DNA of 64,000 nt from Caulobacter sp. Root343 (lineage in GTDB: Bacteria > Pseudomonadota > Alphaproteobacteria > Caulobacterales > Caulobacteraceae): the NCBI RefSeq assembly GCF_001425745.1, contig NZ_LMDF01000007.1, positions 1,020,074-1,084,073 of the forward strand, given 5' to 3'. The position numbers were made by a program, and so were the translations under genes. Positions 41,072-50,210 of the stretch are shown here, in pieces (positions within the stretch are counted from its first letter, which is position 1; each line of letters starts with the position of its first letter). The notes beneath the pieces were generated by a model, which made no database searches, was not told the DNA's origin, and was given only the letters and a program-made list of their open reading frames with translations.

Positions 41072-41917
41072 TCACTTCAGCACGTGGAAGAAGCGGCTGG
41101 GACGCGCGTTCAAGAACCAGGTCCAGGGCTTGAACAGGCTGGCCTCGGCGTTCCACGACAGCAGGATGATCTGGGCGCGGCCGACCAGGTTCTCGGCGGG
41201 CACGAAGCCAACGCCGACCTCGTCGCCGATGTACTGGTCCAGCTCGTAGTCCCACTTGCAGGCGCTCTCCCGGAACGGCGAGACGCCCGGATCGAAGCGG
41301 CTGTCGGCCGAGTTGTCGCGGTTGTCGCCCATGAAGAAGTAGCAGCCCGCCGGCACGGTGTAGACGCCGGTGTTGTCGCCGCGGCTGTCGGGGCCGAAGT
41401 CCTGGGTGTTGTACTGGCGGCCTTCCGGATTGGTCTCCTGGAAGCGCTGGACCTGTTGCGTGAAGCCATAGCCGGTGTCGACCAGGGCCGGCGCCTGCTC
41501 CTTGCGCGGCAGGGCCTTGCCGTTGATGTAGACCTGACCGCCGCGCACCTGGACCTTGTCGCCCGGCATGCCGATCAGGCGCTTGATGTAGTCGGTGCGA
41601 TTGTCGCGCGGCAGCTTGAACACGATGATGTCGCCGCGACGGGGCGCGTGGCCCAGGATCCGGCCCTTGATGATCGGCGGGCTGAACGGGATCGAGTGCT
41701 TGCTCCAGCCGTAGCTGAACTTCGACACGATGATGTAGTCGCCCTGATACAGGTTCGGCTCCATCGAGGCCGACGGGATCGTGAAGGGCTGGAACAGCAG
41801 GACGCGCAGCACCAGGGCGATGCCCAGGGCGTAGGCGACGGTCTTGATGATCTCGATGAACTCGGCGACGACGCCCTTTTCTTCGGGCGGCGTGAGGTCG
41901 TCGGCGGCGTCGGTCAT
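41072..41917 (-). CDS. lepB: Signal peptidase I
   Basis: This 281-residue inner-membrane protease cleaves signal peptides. It has one N-terminal span (IIKTVAYALGIALVLRVLLF), the nucleophile Ser51 in IPSASMEP, the general base Lys112 in DYIKRLIGMPGD, and the late motif MGDNRDNSADSRF. The single span rather than two is usual for alphaproteobacteria. It is the first gene of a lepB-rnc unit; acpS lies 102 bases upstream on the same strand. Confidence 0.97.
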   Translation of the reverse strand: MTDAADDLTPPEEKGVVAEFIEIIKTVAYALGIALVLRVLLFQPFTIPSASMEPNLYQGDYIIVSKFSYGWSKHSIPFSPPIIKGRILGHAPRRGDIIVFKLPRDNRTDYIKRLIGMPGDKVQVRGGQVYINGKALPRKEQAPALVDTGYGFTQQVQRFQETNPEGRQYNTQDFGPDSRGDNTGVYTVPAGCYFFMGDNRDNSADSRFDPGVSPFRESACKWDYELDQYIGDEVGVGFVPAENLVGRAQIILLSWNAEASLFKPWTWFLNARPSRFFHVLK

Positions 41918-42019
41918 GCGGGCGCGGGGCTCTGTATTGGCGTGGTCGAGAGACCTTGTCTGGCCTTGCTAGACGGGCCGAGGGTCCGGAGCAAGTCGGA
42001 GCAAGGCCCTAGCTTGCGC

Positions 42020-42460
42020 TCATGGCCGGACAATGGCGCCGCTTTCGTCCGTGGCGGGTATCGCGACGGGCAGCGCCTCGATGATCACGAACGCCTGGGC
42101 GTAGGGATGATCGTCGGTCAGGGACAGGTGGATCACCGCCTCCATGCCGTCTGGCGTCATCGCCTTGAGACGCTCCAGCGCGCCTCCGGTCAGGGCCATC
42201 GTCGGCTTGCCAGACGGCAGATTGACCACGCCCATGCCGGCCAGGTGCACGCCGCGCTTCAGCCCGGTGCCCAGGGCTTTGGAACAGGCCTCCTTGGCCG
42301 CAAAGCGCTTGGCGTAGCTGGAGGCGCGATCGGGCTTGCGCTCGGATCGCCTGCGTTCGATCTCGGTGAAGACCTTGTAGGTGAACCGGTCGCCGAAACG
42401 CTCAAGGGATTTCTCGATCCGGCGGATGTCGCACAGGTCCGAGCCGATCCCGATGATCAC
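42020..42460 (-). CDS. acpS: Holo-[acyl-carrier-protein] synthase
   Basis: This 146-residue enzyme transfers 4'-phosphopantetheine from CoA to acyl carrier protein. Motifs are IIGIGSDLCDIRRIE at the N-terminus and YAKRFAAKEACSKALGTG with the magnesium-binding glutamate. The start is a GTG overlapping the pdxJ stop (GTGA). An extra C-terminal stretch after ALPVAIPAT makes it slightly longer than the usual 120-135 residues. Confidence 0.95.
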   Translation of the reverse strand: MIIGIGSDLCDIRRIEKSLERFGDRFTYKVFTEIERRRSERKPDRASSYAKRFAAKEACSKALGTGLKRGVHLAGMGVVNLPSGKPTMALTGGALERLKAMTPDGMEAVIHLSLTDDHPYAQAFVIIEALPVAIPATDESGAIVRP

Positions 42461-43212
42461 GCCGCCAACTCCGCACGGGCGGCGTCCATAAGGACGCGCA
42501 TCCGTTGAATGGCTTGAGGCAGTCCCACGAAAATCGCCTCGCCGATCAGGAAGTGGCCAATGTTCAGTTCGGCGATCTGCGGGATGGCGGCGATCGGCTT
42601 GACGGTGGCGTAGTCGATGCCGTGGCCCGCGTGGACCTCCAGGCCGAGATCGGCGGCCAGCGCCGCGCCGGCCTTCAGGCGACCCAGGATCGCTTCGGCC
42701 CGTTCCGCATCGCCGGCTCGGGCGGCGTCGCAATAGGCGCCGGTGTGCAGTTCGACGACCTGAGCCCCGGCTTCGACCGAGGCGCGGATCTGGGCCGGAT
42801 CGGCCTCGATGAACAGCGAGATCCTGGCGCCGACCGTGCGCAGGCGCGCCGTGGCGTCGGTGATCCGGTTCTGCCCCTTCACCACGTCGAGACCGCCCTC
42901 GGTGGTGACCTCCTCGCGACGCTCGGGCACCAGGCAAGCCGCGTGCGGCTTGGCGCCAAGGGCGATGCCGACCATCTCGTCGGTCACGGCCATCTCGAAG
43001 TTCAGCGGCTTGCCGCGCTTGTGGCAGAGGTCGGTCAGGACCGCGATGTCGGCGTCGCTGATGTGGCGGCGGTCCTCGCGCAGGTGAGCGGTGATGCCGT
43101 CGGCTCCGGCCGCCAGCGCCAGCTCCGCCGCGCGCACAGGCTCGGGATACGAGGAGCCGCGCGCGTTCCGGATCGTCGCCACGTGGTCGATGTTGACGCC
43201 CAGACGCAGCAT
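42457..43212 (-). CDS. pdxJ: Pyridoxine 5'-phosphate synthase
   Basis: This 251-residue TIM barrel makes pyridoxine 5'-phosphate from 1-deoxyxylulose 5-phosphate and 3-amino-2-oxopropyl phosphate. Family motifs are LGVNIDHVATIRNARG at the N-terminus, ITAHLREDRRHI, and HAGHGIDYATV with NIGHFLIGEAIF at the C-terminus. It overlaps acpS by four bases and lies three bases after pyrE, so pyrE-pdxJ-acpS form one operon. Confidence 0.97.
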   Translation of the reverse strand: MLRLGVNIDHVATIRNARGSSYPEPVRAAELALAAGADGITAHLREDRRHISDADIAVLTDLCHKRGKPLNFEMAVTDEMVGIALGAKPHAACLVPERREEVTTEGGLDVVKGQNRITDATARLRTVGARISLFIEADPAQIRASVEAGAQVVELHTGAYCDAARAGDAERAEAILGRLKAGAALAADLGLEVHAGHGIDYATVKPIAAIPQIAELNIGHFLIGEAIFVGLPQAIQRMRVLMDAARAELAA

Positions 43213-43215
43213 GGC

Positions 43216-43800
43216 TCAGCCCTTCAGCCGACGGCTGCCGGGATCCTCGATTGGGATCGCGGCCAGCTCCGGCGGCAAGGCGTCGGCCGGATAGGCCGGT
43301 ACTTCCAGGCTGCACAGCGAGATCAGCGGCACGCCGACATCGACCTTGCCGCCCGAGCGGTCGACGATGCAGGCGGCGGCCACGACGTCGCCGCCGGCGG
43401 CCTTGATCGCCTCGATGCACTCGCGCGACGAGAGGCCGGTGGTGACGATGTCCTCGACCATCACGACCTTCTGGCCGGGCTCGAGGTGGAAACCGCGGCG
43501 GAACTTGAAGCCGCCGCCTTCGCGCTCGACATAGATCGAGGGCACGTTCAGGTGACGAGCGGTTTCGTAGCCGGGGATGATGCCGCCGACGGCCGGCGAG
43601 ACGGCCACGTCGACCTGGCCCACCTGGGCGATGATCTTCTCGGCCAGCGCCTTGCAGAGCCGCTCGCAGCGCTCGGGGCGCATGAACACCAGGTTCTTCT
43701 GCAGGAAGACCGGGCTGTGCAGGCCTGAGGAGAGCACGAAGTGGCCTTCGCGCAGGGCTCCGGCGGCGCGGAATTCGTCGAGGACGTCGTCGTTGGTCAT
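43216..43800 (-). CDS. pyrE: Orotate phosphoribosyltransferase
   Basis: This 194-residue enzyme attaches orotate to PRPP in pyrimidine synthesis. The PRPP-binding motif is VVMVEDIVTTGLSSRE, and the hood and flexible-loop region is YVEREGGGFKFRRGF. The ATG at 43800 (MTNDDVLDEFRAAGAL) is chosen over an in-frame ATG twelve codons upstream, as the family starts close to this point. First gene of pyrE-pdxJ-acpS. Confidence 0.96.
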   Translation of the reverse strand: MTNDDVLDEFRAAGALREGHFVLSSGLHSPVFLQKNLVFMRPERCERLCKALAEKIIAQVGQVDVAVSPAVGGIIPGYETARHLNVPSIYVEREGGGFKFRRGFHLEPGQKVVMVEDIVTTGLSSRECIEAIKAAGGDVVAAACIVDRSGGKVDVGVPLISLCSLEVPAYPADALPPELAAIPIEDPGSRRLKG

Positions 43801-43880
43801 GAGCGCTGGATATAGAGCAGGAGCCTGAGTCTTCAAACGCCGGCTTGCCTCGAAAGGTCGTTTCGGGCTCTACCGCGCCC

Positions 43881-44303
43881 ATGACCGAACAGATCCCCGA
43901 AACCGCGCAAAGGCCTCGCGTTGGCTGCGGCGCGGCCATTCTCGACGACCGGGGTCGCCTGCTGCTGGTCAAACGCATCAAGGACCCTGAGGCCGATCAC
44001 TGGGGCGTGCCCGGCGGCAAGCTCGACTGGGGCGAAGCGGCGCGCACCTGCGCCGAGCGCGAGATCGCCGAGGAACTCGGGATCGCCATCCGGGCTGGCC
44101 GCGTCCTGGCGGTCACCGACATGGTCGCGCCGGACTATCACTGGGTGGCCATCACCTATGCCGTCGAGGCCTTCACGGGCGAGCCGTCGATCCAGGAAGC
44201 TCACGCCCTGCACGAATGGGGCTGGTTCGCGCTGGACGCCCTGCCCTCGCCCCTGACGGCCTCGACCCGGGACGCCGTGGCCGCATTGCAAGCGAGGCCC
44301 TAG
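43881..44303 (+). CDS. Nudix hydrolase
   Basis: This 140-residue single-domain protein has a complete Nudix box from GGKLDWGEAA through REIAEELGI (Gx5Ex7REUxEExGU). It hydrolyses a nucleoside diphosphate linked to another moiety; the exact substrate is not evident. VGCGAAILDDRGRLLLV precedes the box, as in ADP-ribose or dihydroneopterin triphosphate type members. The ATG at 43881 is chosen for the family length; an earlier in-frame ATG at 43845 is less likely. It is divergent from pyrE. Confidence 0.92.
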   Translation: MTEQIPETAQRPRVGCGAAILDDRGRLLLVKRIKDPEADHWGVPGGKLDWGEAARTCAEREIAEELGIAIRAGRVLAVTDMVAPDYHWVAITYAVEAFTGEPSIQEAHALHEWGWFALDALPSPLTASTRDAVAALQARP

Positions 44304-44361
44304 GAGCCTCGGCGGCTCCGACCCGTTTCCTGACTGCCTGGAAACGACAAGGAGGCCAGCA

Positions 44362-44709
44362 ATGCCCCACCAGAACACCCAGTCGCCCCGCGCGACGGCC
44401 CAGAACAGCGCCACCGGCCAGACGCCGGGTAACGATCGCGCCGCGGAAGAGCAGCGCTCGGTCCGGCCGGAGCCTCGCGCCTATGCTGCGCCCGATGTCG
44501 CCGACTCCACCCTGGCCGCACCAGCGGCGGGCGAGATGGCCGACTACGCCGATGAAGGCGACGCCTTGGGCATGGATGATGTCCAACAGGGCGGCAACCA
44601 CACGCGCCGACCGGTTCGCACCGAAGCGAAAGGCAGCCAGGGGCCAAAGACCCTCCGAGCAAACCGCAAGATGGTGAAGTCAGGGTCGCCGGATCAAGGC
44701 ACGCACTAG
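44362..44709 (+). CDS. Small hydrophilic protein, probably disordered
   Basis: This 115-residue protein is rich in Ala, Gly, Gln, Asn and charged residues with no hydrophobic core, which suggests an intrinsically disordered product. I do not recognise it. The ATG has a strong AAGGAGG ribosome binding site at good spacing, which supports it as a real gene. The 3' end almost touches the convergent spoT gene. Confidence 0.6.
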   Translation: MPHQNTQSPRATAQNSATGQTPGNDRAAEEQRSVRPEPRAYAAPDVADSTLAAPAAGEMADYADEGDALGMDDVQQGGNHTRRPVRTEAKGSQGPKTLRANRKMVKSGSPDQGTH

Positions 44710-44713
44710 GCCG

Positions 44714-46954
44714 CTAGCCGCGCGTCCGGTCCACCGTCTCGACCGACGGGCAGGCCCGCAGGGCGGCCGAGATGTTGGTCAGGTGCTTGGCGTCTCGCAC
44801 TTCGACGTCGATGTCGGTGTCGAAGAAGTCGCTCTGCCGGTGGTGCATGCGCAGGTTGACGATGTTGCCGCCGGCCTCGCCAATGATCGTGCAGACCTGG
44901 CCCAGCACGCCGGGCGCGTTTTGGATCGTGGCGTGCAGGCGGGTCAGCGAGATCGTCTGGCGCTCGGCCTCGGGCGTCCAGTTCAGGTCGCGCCACAGCT
45001 CCTCGCGGTCCTCGAACTCGGCCAGGCGCGGGCAGTCGATCGTATGGACGTCCAGCCCCTCTCCGTCCTCGCGCAGGATGCCGACGATGCGGTCGCCCGG
45101 CACGGGGCTGCAGCAGTGGGCGAAGTGCAGCGACACGCCCGGCGTCAGTCCGCCGCCGCGCACGTACAGCGTCGCGCCCTTGCCGCCCTCGATCTTGCGG
45201 CGCGCCGTGGCGGCTTCGCGATCGGCGTCCTTCATGCCCGGATAGGCGGTCTCCAGCACCTGGCTGGGCGAGATGCGACCACGGCCGACGGCGTCATACA
45301 GCGCCTCGTCGGCGTCGAGGGCGAAGCGCTCCAGGATCGGCCGCAGCGATACGTCCTTCAGCTTCTTGCCGGCGCGTTCGAAGACCTGCTCCAGCAGCGC
45401 CTTGCCCAGGCGCAGGAACTCTTCCTTCTCGGCCTGGCGGATGTGGCGGCGGATGGCCGAGCGCGCCCGGCCGGTGACCGTCAGCGAACGCCAGTCCGGC
45501 GGCACCACGGGCTTGGAGCCGCGCACCACCTCGACCACGTCGCCATTGACCAGCACCGTGCGCAGCGGCTTCAGCTCGCCGTTGACCTTCACGCCGATGC
45601 AGGTGTCGCCGACGTCGGTGTGGACGGCATAGGCGAAGTCCAGCGGCATCGCGCCGCGTGGCAGGCTGACCAGCTTGCCCTTGGGGGTGAAGACGAACAC
45701 CTGGTCGAGGAACATTTCGAGCTTGGCGTGTTCGACCAGCTCCTCGGAGTCGCCGCCGTGCTCCAGCACCTGGACCAGCTGGCGCAGGTTGGCCAGCGGG
45801 TCGCGGCCGCCGGCGGCCTCCATGCCTTCGAGATCCAGGCCGTAGGAGGCGTCCTTGTAGCGGAAGTGGGCGGCGACGCCCTCTTCGTTGACGCGGTCCA
45901 TCGATTCCGTGCGGATCTGCATCTCGATGCGCATGCCGCGCGGACCGACCACGGTGGTGTGCAGCGAGCGATAGTTGTTCCGCTTCGGAGTCGAGATGTA
46001 GTCCTTGAAGCGGTCGGGCACGCTGGACCAGGCCCGATGCACGACGCCCAGGGCGCGGTAGCAGTCCTCTTCGCTGTCGACGATCACGCGGAAGGCGTAG
46101 ATGTCCGACATCTGCGAGAAGCCGATCGATTTGCGCTGCAGCTTGCGCCAGATCGAATACGGCGACTTCTCGCGGCCGAAGACCCGGGCCGGCAGGTTGG
46201 AGGTTTCCAGGCGGGCGGCGATCTCCTGGCTGACCATGGCCACCGCCCCGCCCTGCTCTTCGCGCAACGAGTCCAGCCGGCGCATGATCGCGTCGCGAGC
46301 CACCGGATTGGTGTGCTGGAAGGACAGCTCCTCCAGCTCGACGCAGATCCTGTGGCAGCCGATGTTGCGAGCCAGCGGCGCGTAGATATCGCGCGTCTCA
46401 CGGGCGATGCGTTCGCGCTTGGCCTGGTTCTTGATGAAGTGCAGCGTCCGCATGTTGTGCAGACGGTCGGCCAGCTTGACCAGCAGGACGCGGACATCCT
46501 TGGAGATGGCCAGGATGAATTTGCGCAGGTTCTCGGCCTGGCGCATGTGCTCGGCCTGCAGCTCGAGCTTCGAAAGCTTGGTGACGCCCTCGACCAGCTC
46601 GCCGATCTCGTCGCCGAACAGCTTGGCGATCTCTTCCTTGGTGACCGGGGTGTCCTCGATCACGTCGTGCAGCAGAGCCGTGACGATGGTCGCGGTGTCC
46701 AGCCGGTACTCGGTGAGGATGCCCGCCACCTCGATCGGGTGGGCGTAGTACGGGTCGCCGCTGGCCCGAGTCTGCGAGCCGTGCATGCGCATGGCGTAGA
46801 CATAGGCGCGGTTCAGCAGCGCCTCGTCAGCGGTCGGGTCATAGGCGTGAACCCGTTCGATCAGTTCGTATTGACGAAGGAACTTGCGCGGTTTGACCGC
46901 GGAGGTCTCGACGGCGGGAGCCGGAGACGAAGACGCGCCGGATTCGGCCCCCAT
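44714..46954 (-). CDS. spoT: Bifunctional (p)ppGpp synthetase/hydrolase
   Basis: This 746-residue RSH protein makes and breaks (p)ppGpp. The hydrolase HD domain shows YYAHPIEVAG and LLHDVIEDT; the synthetase domain keeps KSPYSIWRKLQRKS, YRALGVVHRAWSSVPDRFKDYIS and YRSLHTTVVGPRG with EMQIRT, so both activities look intact. TGS (FVFTPKGKLVSLPRGAMPLDF), a zinc-finger or helical region (FAHCCSPVPGDRIVG) and a C-terminal ACT domain follow. Many alphaproteobacteria have only this one long RSH. rpoZ lies just upstream, as in many proteobacteria. Confidence 0.96.
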   Translation of the reverse strand: MGAESGASSSPAPAVETSAVKPRKFLRQYELIERVHAYDPTADEALLNRAYVYAMRMHGSQTRASGDPYYAHPIEVAGILTEYRLDTATIVTALLHDVIEDTPVTKEEIAKLFGDEIGELVEGVTKLSKLELQAEHMRQAENLRKFILAISKDVRVLLVKLADRLHNMRTLHFIKNQAKRERIARETRDIYAPLARNIGCHRICVELEELSFQHTNPVARDAIMRRLDSLREEQGGAVAMVSQEIAARLETSNLPARVFGREKSPYSIWRKLQRKSIGFSQMSDIYAFRVIVDSEEDCYRALGVVHRAWSSVPDRFKDYISTPKRNNYRSLHTTVVGPRGMRIEMQIRTESMDRVNEEGVAAHFRYKDASYGLDLEGMEAAGGRDPLANLRQLVQVLEHGGDSEELVEHAKLEMFLDQVFVFTPKGKLVSLPRGAMPLDFAYAVHTDVGDTCIGVKVNGELKPLRTVLVNGDVVEVVRGSKPVVPPDWRSLTVTGRARSAIRRHIRQAEKEEFLRLGKALLEQVFERAGKKLKDVSLRPILERFALDADEALYDAVGRGRISPSQVLETAYPGMKDADREAATARRKIEGGKGATLYVRGGGLTPGVSLHFAHCCSPVPGDRIVGILREDGEGLDVHTIDCPRLAEFEDREELWRDLNWTPEAERQTISLTRLHATIQNAPGVLGQVCTIIGEAGGNIVNLRMHHRQSDFFDTDIDVEVRDAKHLTNISAALRACPSVETVDRTRG

Positions 46955-47034
46955 GGGAGACGAATCCGGCGCGCGTTCAGACGGAGCGGTGTCTGGAGCC
47001 GCTTCTAGGATCAGAGGGTCTGCGCCTTCGGGGC

Positions 47035-47394
47035 TCAGTACCGCTCCTCCTGACCACCATCGCGGTCGCTCTGCAGCGCGCGAACCAGTTCCAGTTCGCT
47101 CATCTGCATGTGGCTCGGATCGGCCAACAGGGCCAGGGTCTCGGCCTCTTCCTCGGCTTCGGTGTGCTCATCGACGCGCTGCAGCGTGCTGATGAGGTGT
47201 TCCTTCAGAGCCTCGTGGTCGATCACGTCGTCGGCGATCTCACGCAGGGCGACGACGGGGTTCTTGTCGTTGTCGCGATCGACCATCAGGGCCGCACCGG
47301 CTGAGATGCCGCGCGCGCGGTGCGCCGACAGCAGGACCAGCGAGAAGCGGTTCGGAACCTTCTCGACGCAATCTTCGACGGTGACGCGGGCCAT
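47035..47394 (-). CDS. rpoZ: RNA polymerase omega subunit
   Basis: This 119-residue protein stabilises the beta' subunit of RNA polymerase and can form part of a ppGpp site. The family motif is MARVTVEDCVEKVPNRFSLV, followed by KNPVVALREIAD. A longer in-frame start at 47463 adds residues unlike the family, so the ATG at 47394 is used. The C-terminal half is an acidic extension (EHTEAEEEAETLALLAD) beyond the conserved core. It is 80 bases upstream of spoT. Confidence 0.95.
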   Translation of the reverse strand: MARVTVEDCVEKVPNRFSLVLLSAHRARGISAGAALMVDRDNDKNPVVALREIADDVIDHEALKEHLISTLQRVDEHTEAEEEAETLALLADPSHMQMSELELVRALQSDRDGGQEERY

Positions 47395-47476
47395 GAATTC
47401 CTCGGGCTGCCGATTAGCAAACGCAAAATAGGCTTCCGTGCGGCGACACGCAACGCCGCGCACGATGTTCCAGCTT

Positions 47477-47507
47477 TCGCGAGGGGGCGCTTATGCCCCC
47501 TTCGCGA
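47477..47507 (-). terminator. Long stem-loop between the M13 peptidase gene and rpoZ
   Basis: TCGCGAGGGGGC pairs with GCCCCCTTCGCGA (one unpaired T) around a GCTTAT loop, a very stable 12-base stem. It lies 30 bases after the peptidase stop and 83 bases before the rpoZ ATG, on the same strand. No T-run follows, so it may be a weak terminator, a 3'-end stabiliser or part of the rpoZ leader. Confidence 0.45.
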
Positions 47508-47537
47508 GTCAAAGTCTACCCTGTCCCACCGCCATGA

Positions 47538-49586
47538 CTACCAGACCTTCACGCGCTTTTCGGGCGGCAGGTACAGCGCGTCGCCCGGCTTGATACCGAA
47601 CGCGGCATACCAGTCGTCGAGATTGCGCACGGTTGAGGCACGATATTGATCGGGCGCATGGCCGTCGGTGATCAGTTGCTGACGCAGGGCCGCCGGGCGC
47701 GAATAGCCCAGCCAGCTCTGTGCATAGGCCAGGAAGAAGCGCTGGTCGCCGGTCATGCCGTCGATCACCGGCGCGGGCTTGCCGCCCAGCGAGGCATGGT
47801 AGGCGTCCAGCGCCGCGCCGAGGCCGGCGACGTCGGCGATGTTTTCACTGAGCGTCTGCCTGCCGTTCACCGCCAGGTCCGGGAACGGCTTGTAGGTGTC
47901 GAACTGATCGGCCAGCGAAGCGCCCGCCTTCTGGAAGTGGTCGAAGTCGGCCGGGGTCCACCAGTTGCGCAACCGGCCTTCGCTATCGAACTGCGCGCCC
48001 TGGTCGTCGAAGCTGTGGCTGATCTCGTGGCCGATCGTGGCGCCGGTCGCGCCGTAGTTGGCGGCCGCGTCGTTATTCAGGTCGAAGTTCGGCGGGGCCA
48101 GGATGGCGGCCGGGAAGTTCAGGGCGTTCAGCATCGGCAGGTTCACGGCGTTGACCGTCTGCGGGGTCATTACCCACTCGCCGCGATCGACCGGCTTGCC
48201 CAGCTTGGCCAGGGCGGTCGCATAGTCGAACTCTTCCGAACGCTTGACGTTGCCGAAGGCGTCGCCGCGCACCACCGCGTAGCCGGAATAGTCGCGCCAT
48301 TGGTCGGGATAGCCGACGCCGACCTTCAGCACCGCAACCTTCTTGCGGGCCTCGGCCTTGGTGGTGGGCGCCATCCAGTCCAGGCCGTCGATGCGCTTCT
48401 CGAAGGCGACCTTCATGTTGTCGACCATGGCCGTGACCTGGGCCTTGGCCTCGGGCGAGAAGTACTTGTCGGCATAGAGCTTGCCGACCGCCTCGCCCAG
48501 CACGGCGTTGGTCGAGCCCACGGCGCGCTTCCAACGGGGCGACAGGGCCGGCGTGCCCTGCAGCGCCTGGCCGTAGAAGGCGAAGCGCTCATCGACAAAG
48601 GCCTTGGGCATGACGTTGCTGTAGTGGTCCAGCAGGTGGAAGGTCAGGTAATCCTTCCACGTCTCCAGCGAGACGCCGGCCACCGCCTGGCCGAGCCCCG
48701 TGACCATGGTCGGGTGCCAGACGATGAAGCGCGGCTGGCTCGACAGCTTGGCGGCGGCGAAGAAGGCGTTCCAGTCCAGACCCGGCGCCTTGGCCGCGAA
48801 GTCGGCCGGGGTCCAGCTGTTGTTGGCCTTCTGGACGTCGGCGCTGTCGGCGCGCGTGCCCGACGCCTCGGCCAACTGGGTTTCCAGCGCCATGATCGCC
48901 TTGGCCTTGGCCGCCGGATCGGCGACGCCGCCCAGGGTCAGGATCTTCTCGACGTGGGCCAGGTATTTGGTCCGCGCCTCGACCATCGAGGCCTTATCCG
49001 AGACGTAGTACTCGCGGTCGGGCATGCCCAGGCCGCCCTGCAGCAGGAACGGCGCGTACTTGCTGGTATCGTCGAACGCCGGCGAGGCCCACAGGCCCAG
49101 CACGTTGTCGGTGTAGAAGTCGGTGGCGTTCAGGGCGTCGACGTCGGCGCGGATGTTGCCGCCCAGCACGGTCGCCAGCTGCCGCTTGTCCTTGATGGCG
49201 GCGATGCGCGCCAAGTCGGCCTTCAGCGGCGTCAGACCCTTCGCCTCGATGGCCGCCTCGTCCATGTAGCTGGCGTAGTAGTCGCCGACCTTCTTGCCGT
49301 CGCCGGCCCCGCCCTTGGCGGCGTCCTGGATCAGGTCGACCGTGCGCTTGTTGGCCTCCTCGACCATCACGGCGGTGATGCCGTAGCGACTGCGGTCGGC
49401 GGGGATCGGGTGGGTCTTGATCCATGCGTTGTTCGCATAGGTCCAGAAGTCGTCGCCCGGCTTGATCGCCTTGTCGATCGAGGCCAGGTCGACGCCGCTC
49501 TTGCCGCTCTGGGCGAAGGCGGCTGGAGTGGCGGTGAGTAGCGCACAGACGGCGGCGCAAGCGAGCAGCGAGCGGGTCAGTTTCAT
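47538..49586 (-). CDS. Exported M13-family (neprilysin-like) metallopeptidase
   Basis: This 682-residue zinc peptidase starts with a signal peptide (MKLTRSLLACAAVCALLTAT) and so is periplasmic or secreted. The zinc motif HEISH is in TGATIGHEISHSFDDQGAQF, and the third ligand is the glutamate in LSENIADVAGLGAAL. The usual NAYY substrate motif is replaced by NAVNLPMLNAL. The C-terminal W in RVKVW fits the family ending. It is likely to cut peptides of up to about 40 residues. Confidence 0.94.
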   Translation of the reverse strand: MKLTRSLLACAAVCALLTATPAAFAQSGKSGVDLASIDKAIKPGDDFWTYANNAWIKTHPIPADRSRYGITAVMVEEANKRTVDLIQDAAKGGAGDGKKVGDYYASYMDEAAIEAKGLTPLKADLARIAAIKDKRQLATVLGGNIRADVDALNATDFYTDNVLGLWASPAFDDTSKYAPFLLQGGLGMPDREYYVSDKASMVEARTKYLAHVEKILTLGGVADPAAKAKAIMALETQLAEASGTRADSADVQKANNSWTPADFAAKAPGLDWNAFFAAAKLSSQPRFIVWHPTMVTGLGQAVAGVSLETWKDYLTFHLLDHYSNVMPKAFVDERFAFYGQALQGTPALSPRWKRAVGSTNAVLGEAVGKLYADKYFSPEAKAQVTAMVDNMKVAFEKRIDGLDWMAPTTKAEARKKVAVLKVGVGYPDQWRDYSGYAVVRGDAFGNVKRSEEFDYATALAKLGKPVDRGEWVMTPQTVNAVNLPMLNALNFPAAILAPPNFDLNNDAAANYGATGATIGHEISHSFDDQGAQFDSEGRLRNWWTPADFDHFQKAGASLADQFDTYKPFPDLAVNGRQTLSENIADVAGLGAALDAYHASLGGKPAPVIDGMTGDQRFFLAYAQSWLGYSRPAALRQQLITDGHAPDQYRASTVRNLDDWYAAFGIKPGDALYLPPEKRVKVW

Positions 49587-49673
49587 CGAGCCAATCCTGG
49601 AGGCGTCCCTATGCCGGGACGCCTGATGCGGAAATTTGGCCGGACTATGGGCGCCGCTCGATCCGCGTGGGGA

Positions 49674-50174
49674 TTAAACTTTGGCAATGGAGCGCGCGTC
49701 GCGCCCCACTCTGGCGGTGGCCGCCAGGCGGAAGGCGGACTCGCCGCTGACCGGATGGATCCAGGCCGAGGCCAGCTCGGCCAGCGGTCCCATCACGAAC
49801 AGGCGCTCGTGGGCGCGCGGGTGCGGCACCCAGATGTCGTCGTCCAGCACCGTGCGGCCATGGGCCACGAGGTCGAGATCCAGGGTGCGCGACGCGTTTG
49901 CCGCTCCCCTCGCCCGCCCAAACCGTTCCTCGACCCGATGCAGGGTCCGCAGGGTCTCATGGGGCGAAAGGTCGGTCCGGACGATCGCCACCCCGTTCAA
50001 ATAGTCGGGCCCGGACGGGTCGGGCCAGGCGGCGGAGGTCCACCAGGTCGAGCGCGCGACCAGCGCCAATCCCTCGTCGGGCAGCGCGGCCAGGGCGGCT
50101 TCCAACAAGGCCTCGCGACTCGTATAGGCTCCCGCCAGATTGCACCCGAGCGCCACGATCACGGCCTCGTCCAA
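49674..50174 (-). CDS. folK: 6-hydroxymethyl-7,8-dihydropterin pyrophosphokinase
   Basis: This 166-residue enzyme pyrophosphorylates 6-hydroxymethyl-dihydropterin in folate synthesis. Motifs are VALGCNLAG, YLNGVAIV, the signature ERFGRARGAANASRTLDLDL and WVPHPRAHERLFVMGPLAE. The start is a problem: the only in-frame candidates near the family start are a TTG (50174) and a GTG (50162), and the local ATG is out of frame. I take the TTG. It is divergent from the NYN gene across 36 bases. Confidence 0.9.
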   Translation of the reverse strand: MDEAVIVALGCNLAGAYTSREALLEAALAALPDEGLALVARSTWWTSAAWPDPSGPDYLNGVAIVRTDLSPHETLRTLHRVEERFGRARGAANASRTLDLDLVAHGRTVLDDDIWVPHPRAHERLFVMGPLAELASAWIHPVSGESAFRLAATARVGRDARSIAKV

Positions 50175-50210
50175 GTCATTTTGAGCGACCTGATTTTTCA
50201 AGGGATTACC

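Noticed and set aside
42020..43981. 653-codon frame ending in acpS
   Set aside because: Upstream part is out-of-frame pdxJ and pyrE; acpS begins at the GTG at 42460.
44783..47008. Open frame of 741 codons on the plus strand opposite spoT
   Set aside because: Antisense shadow of spoT; no motifs, and the spoT reading has complete HD, synthetase, TGS and ACT motifs.
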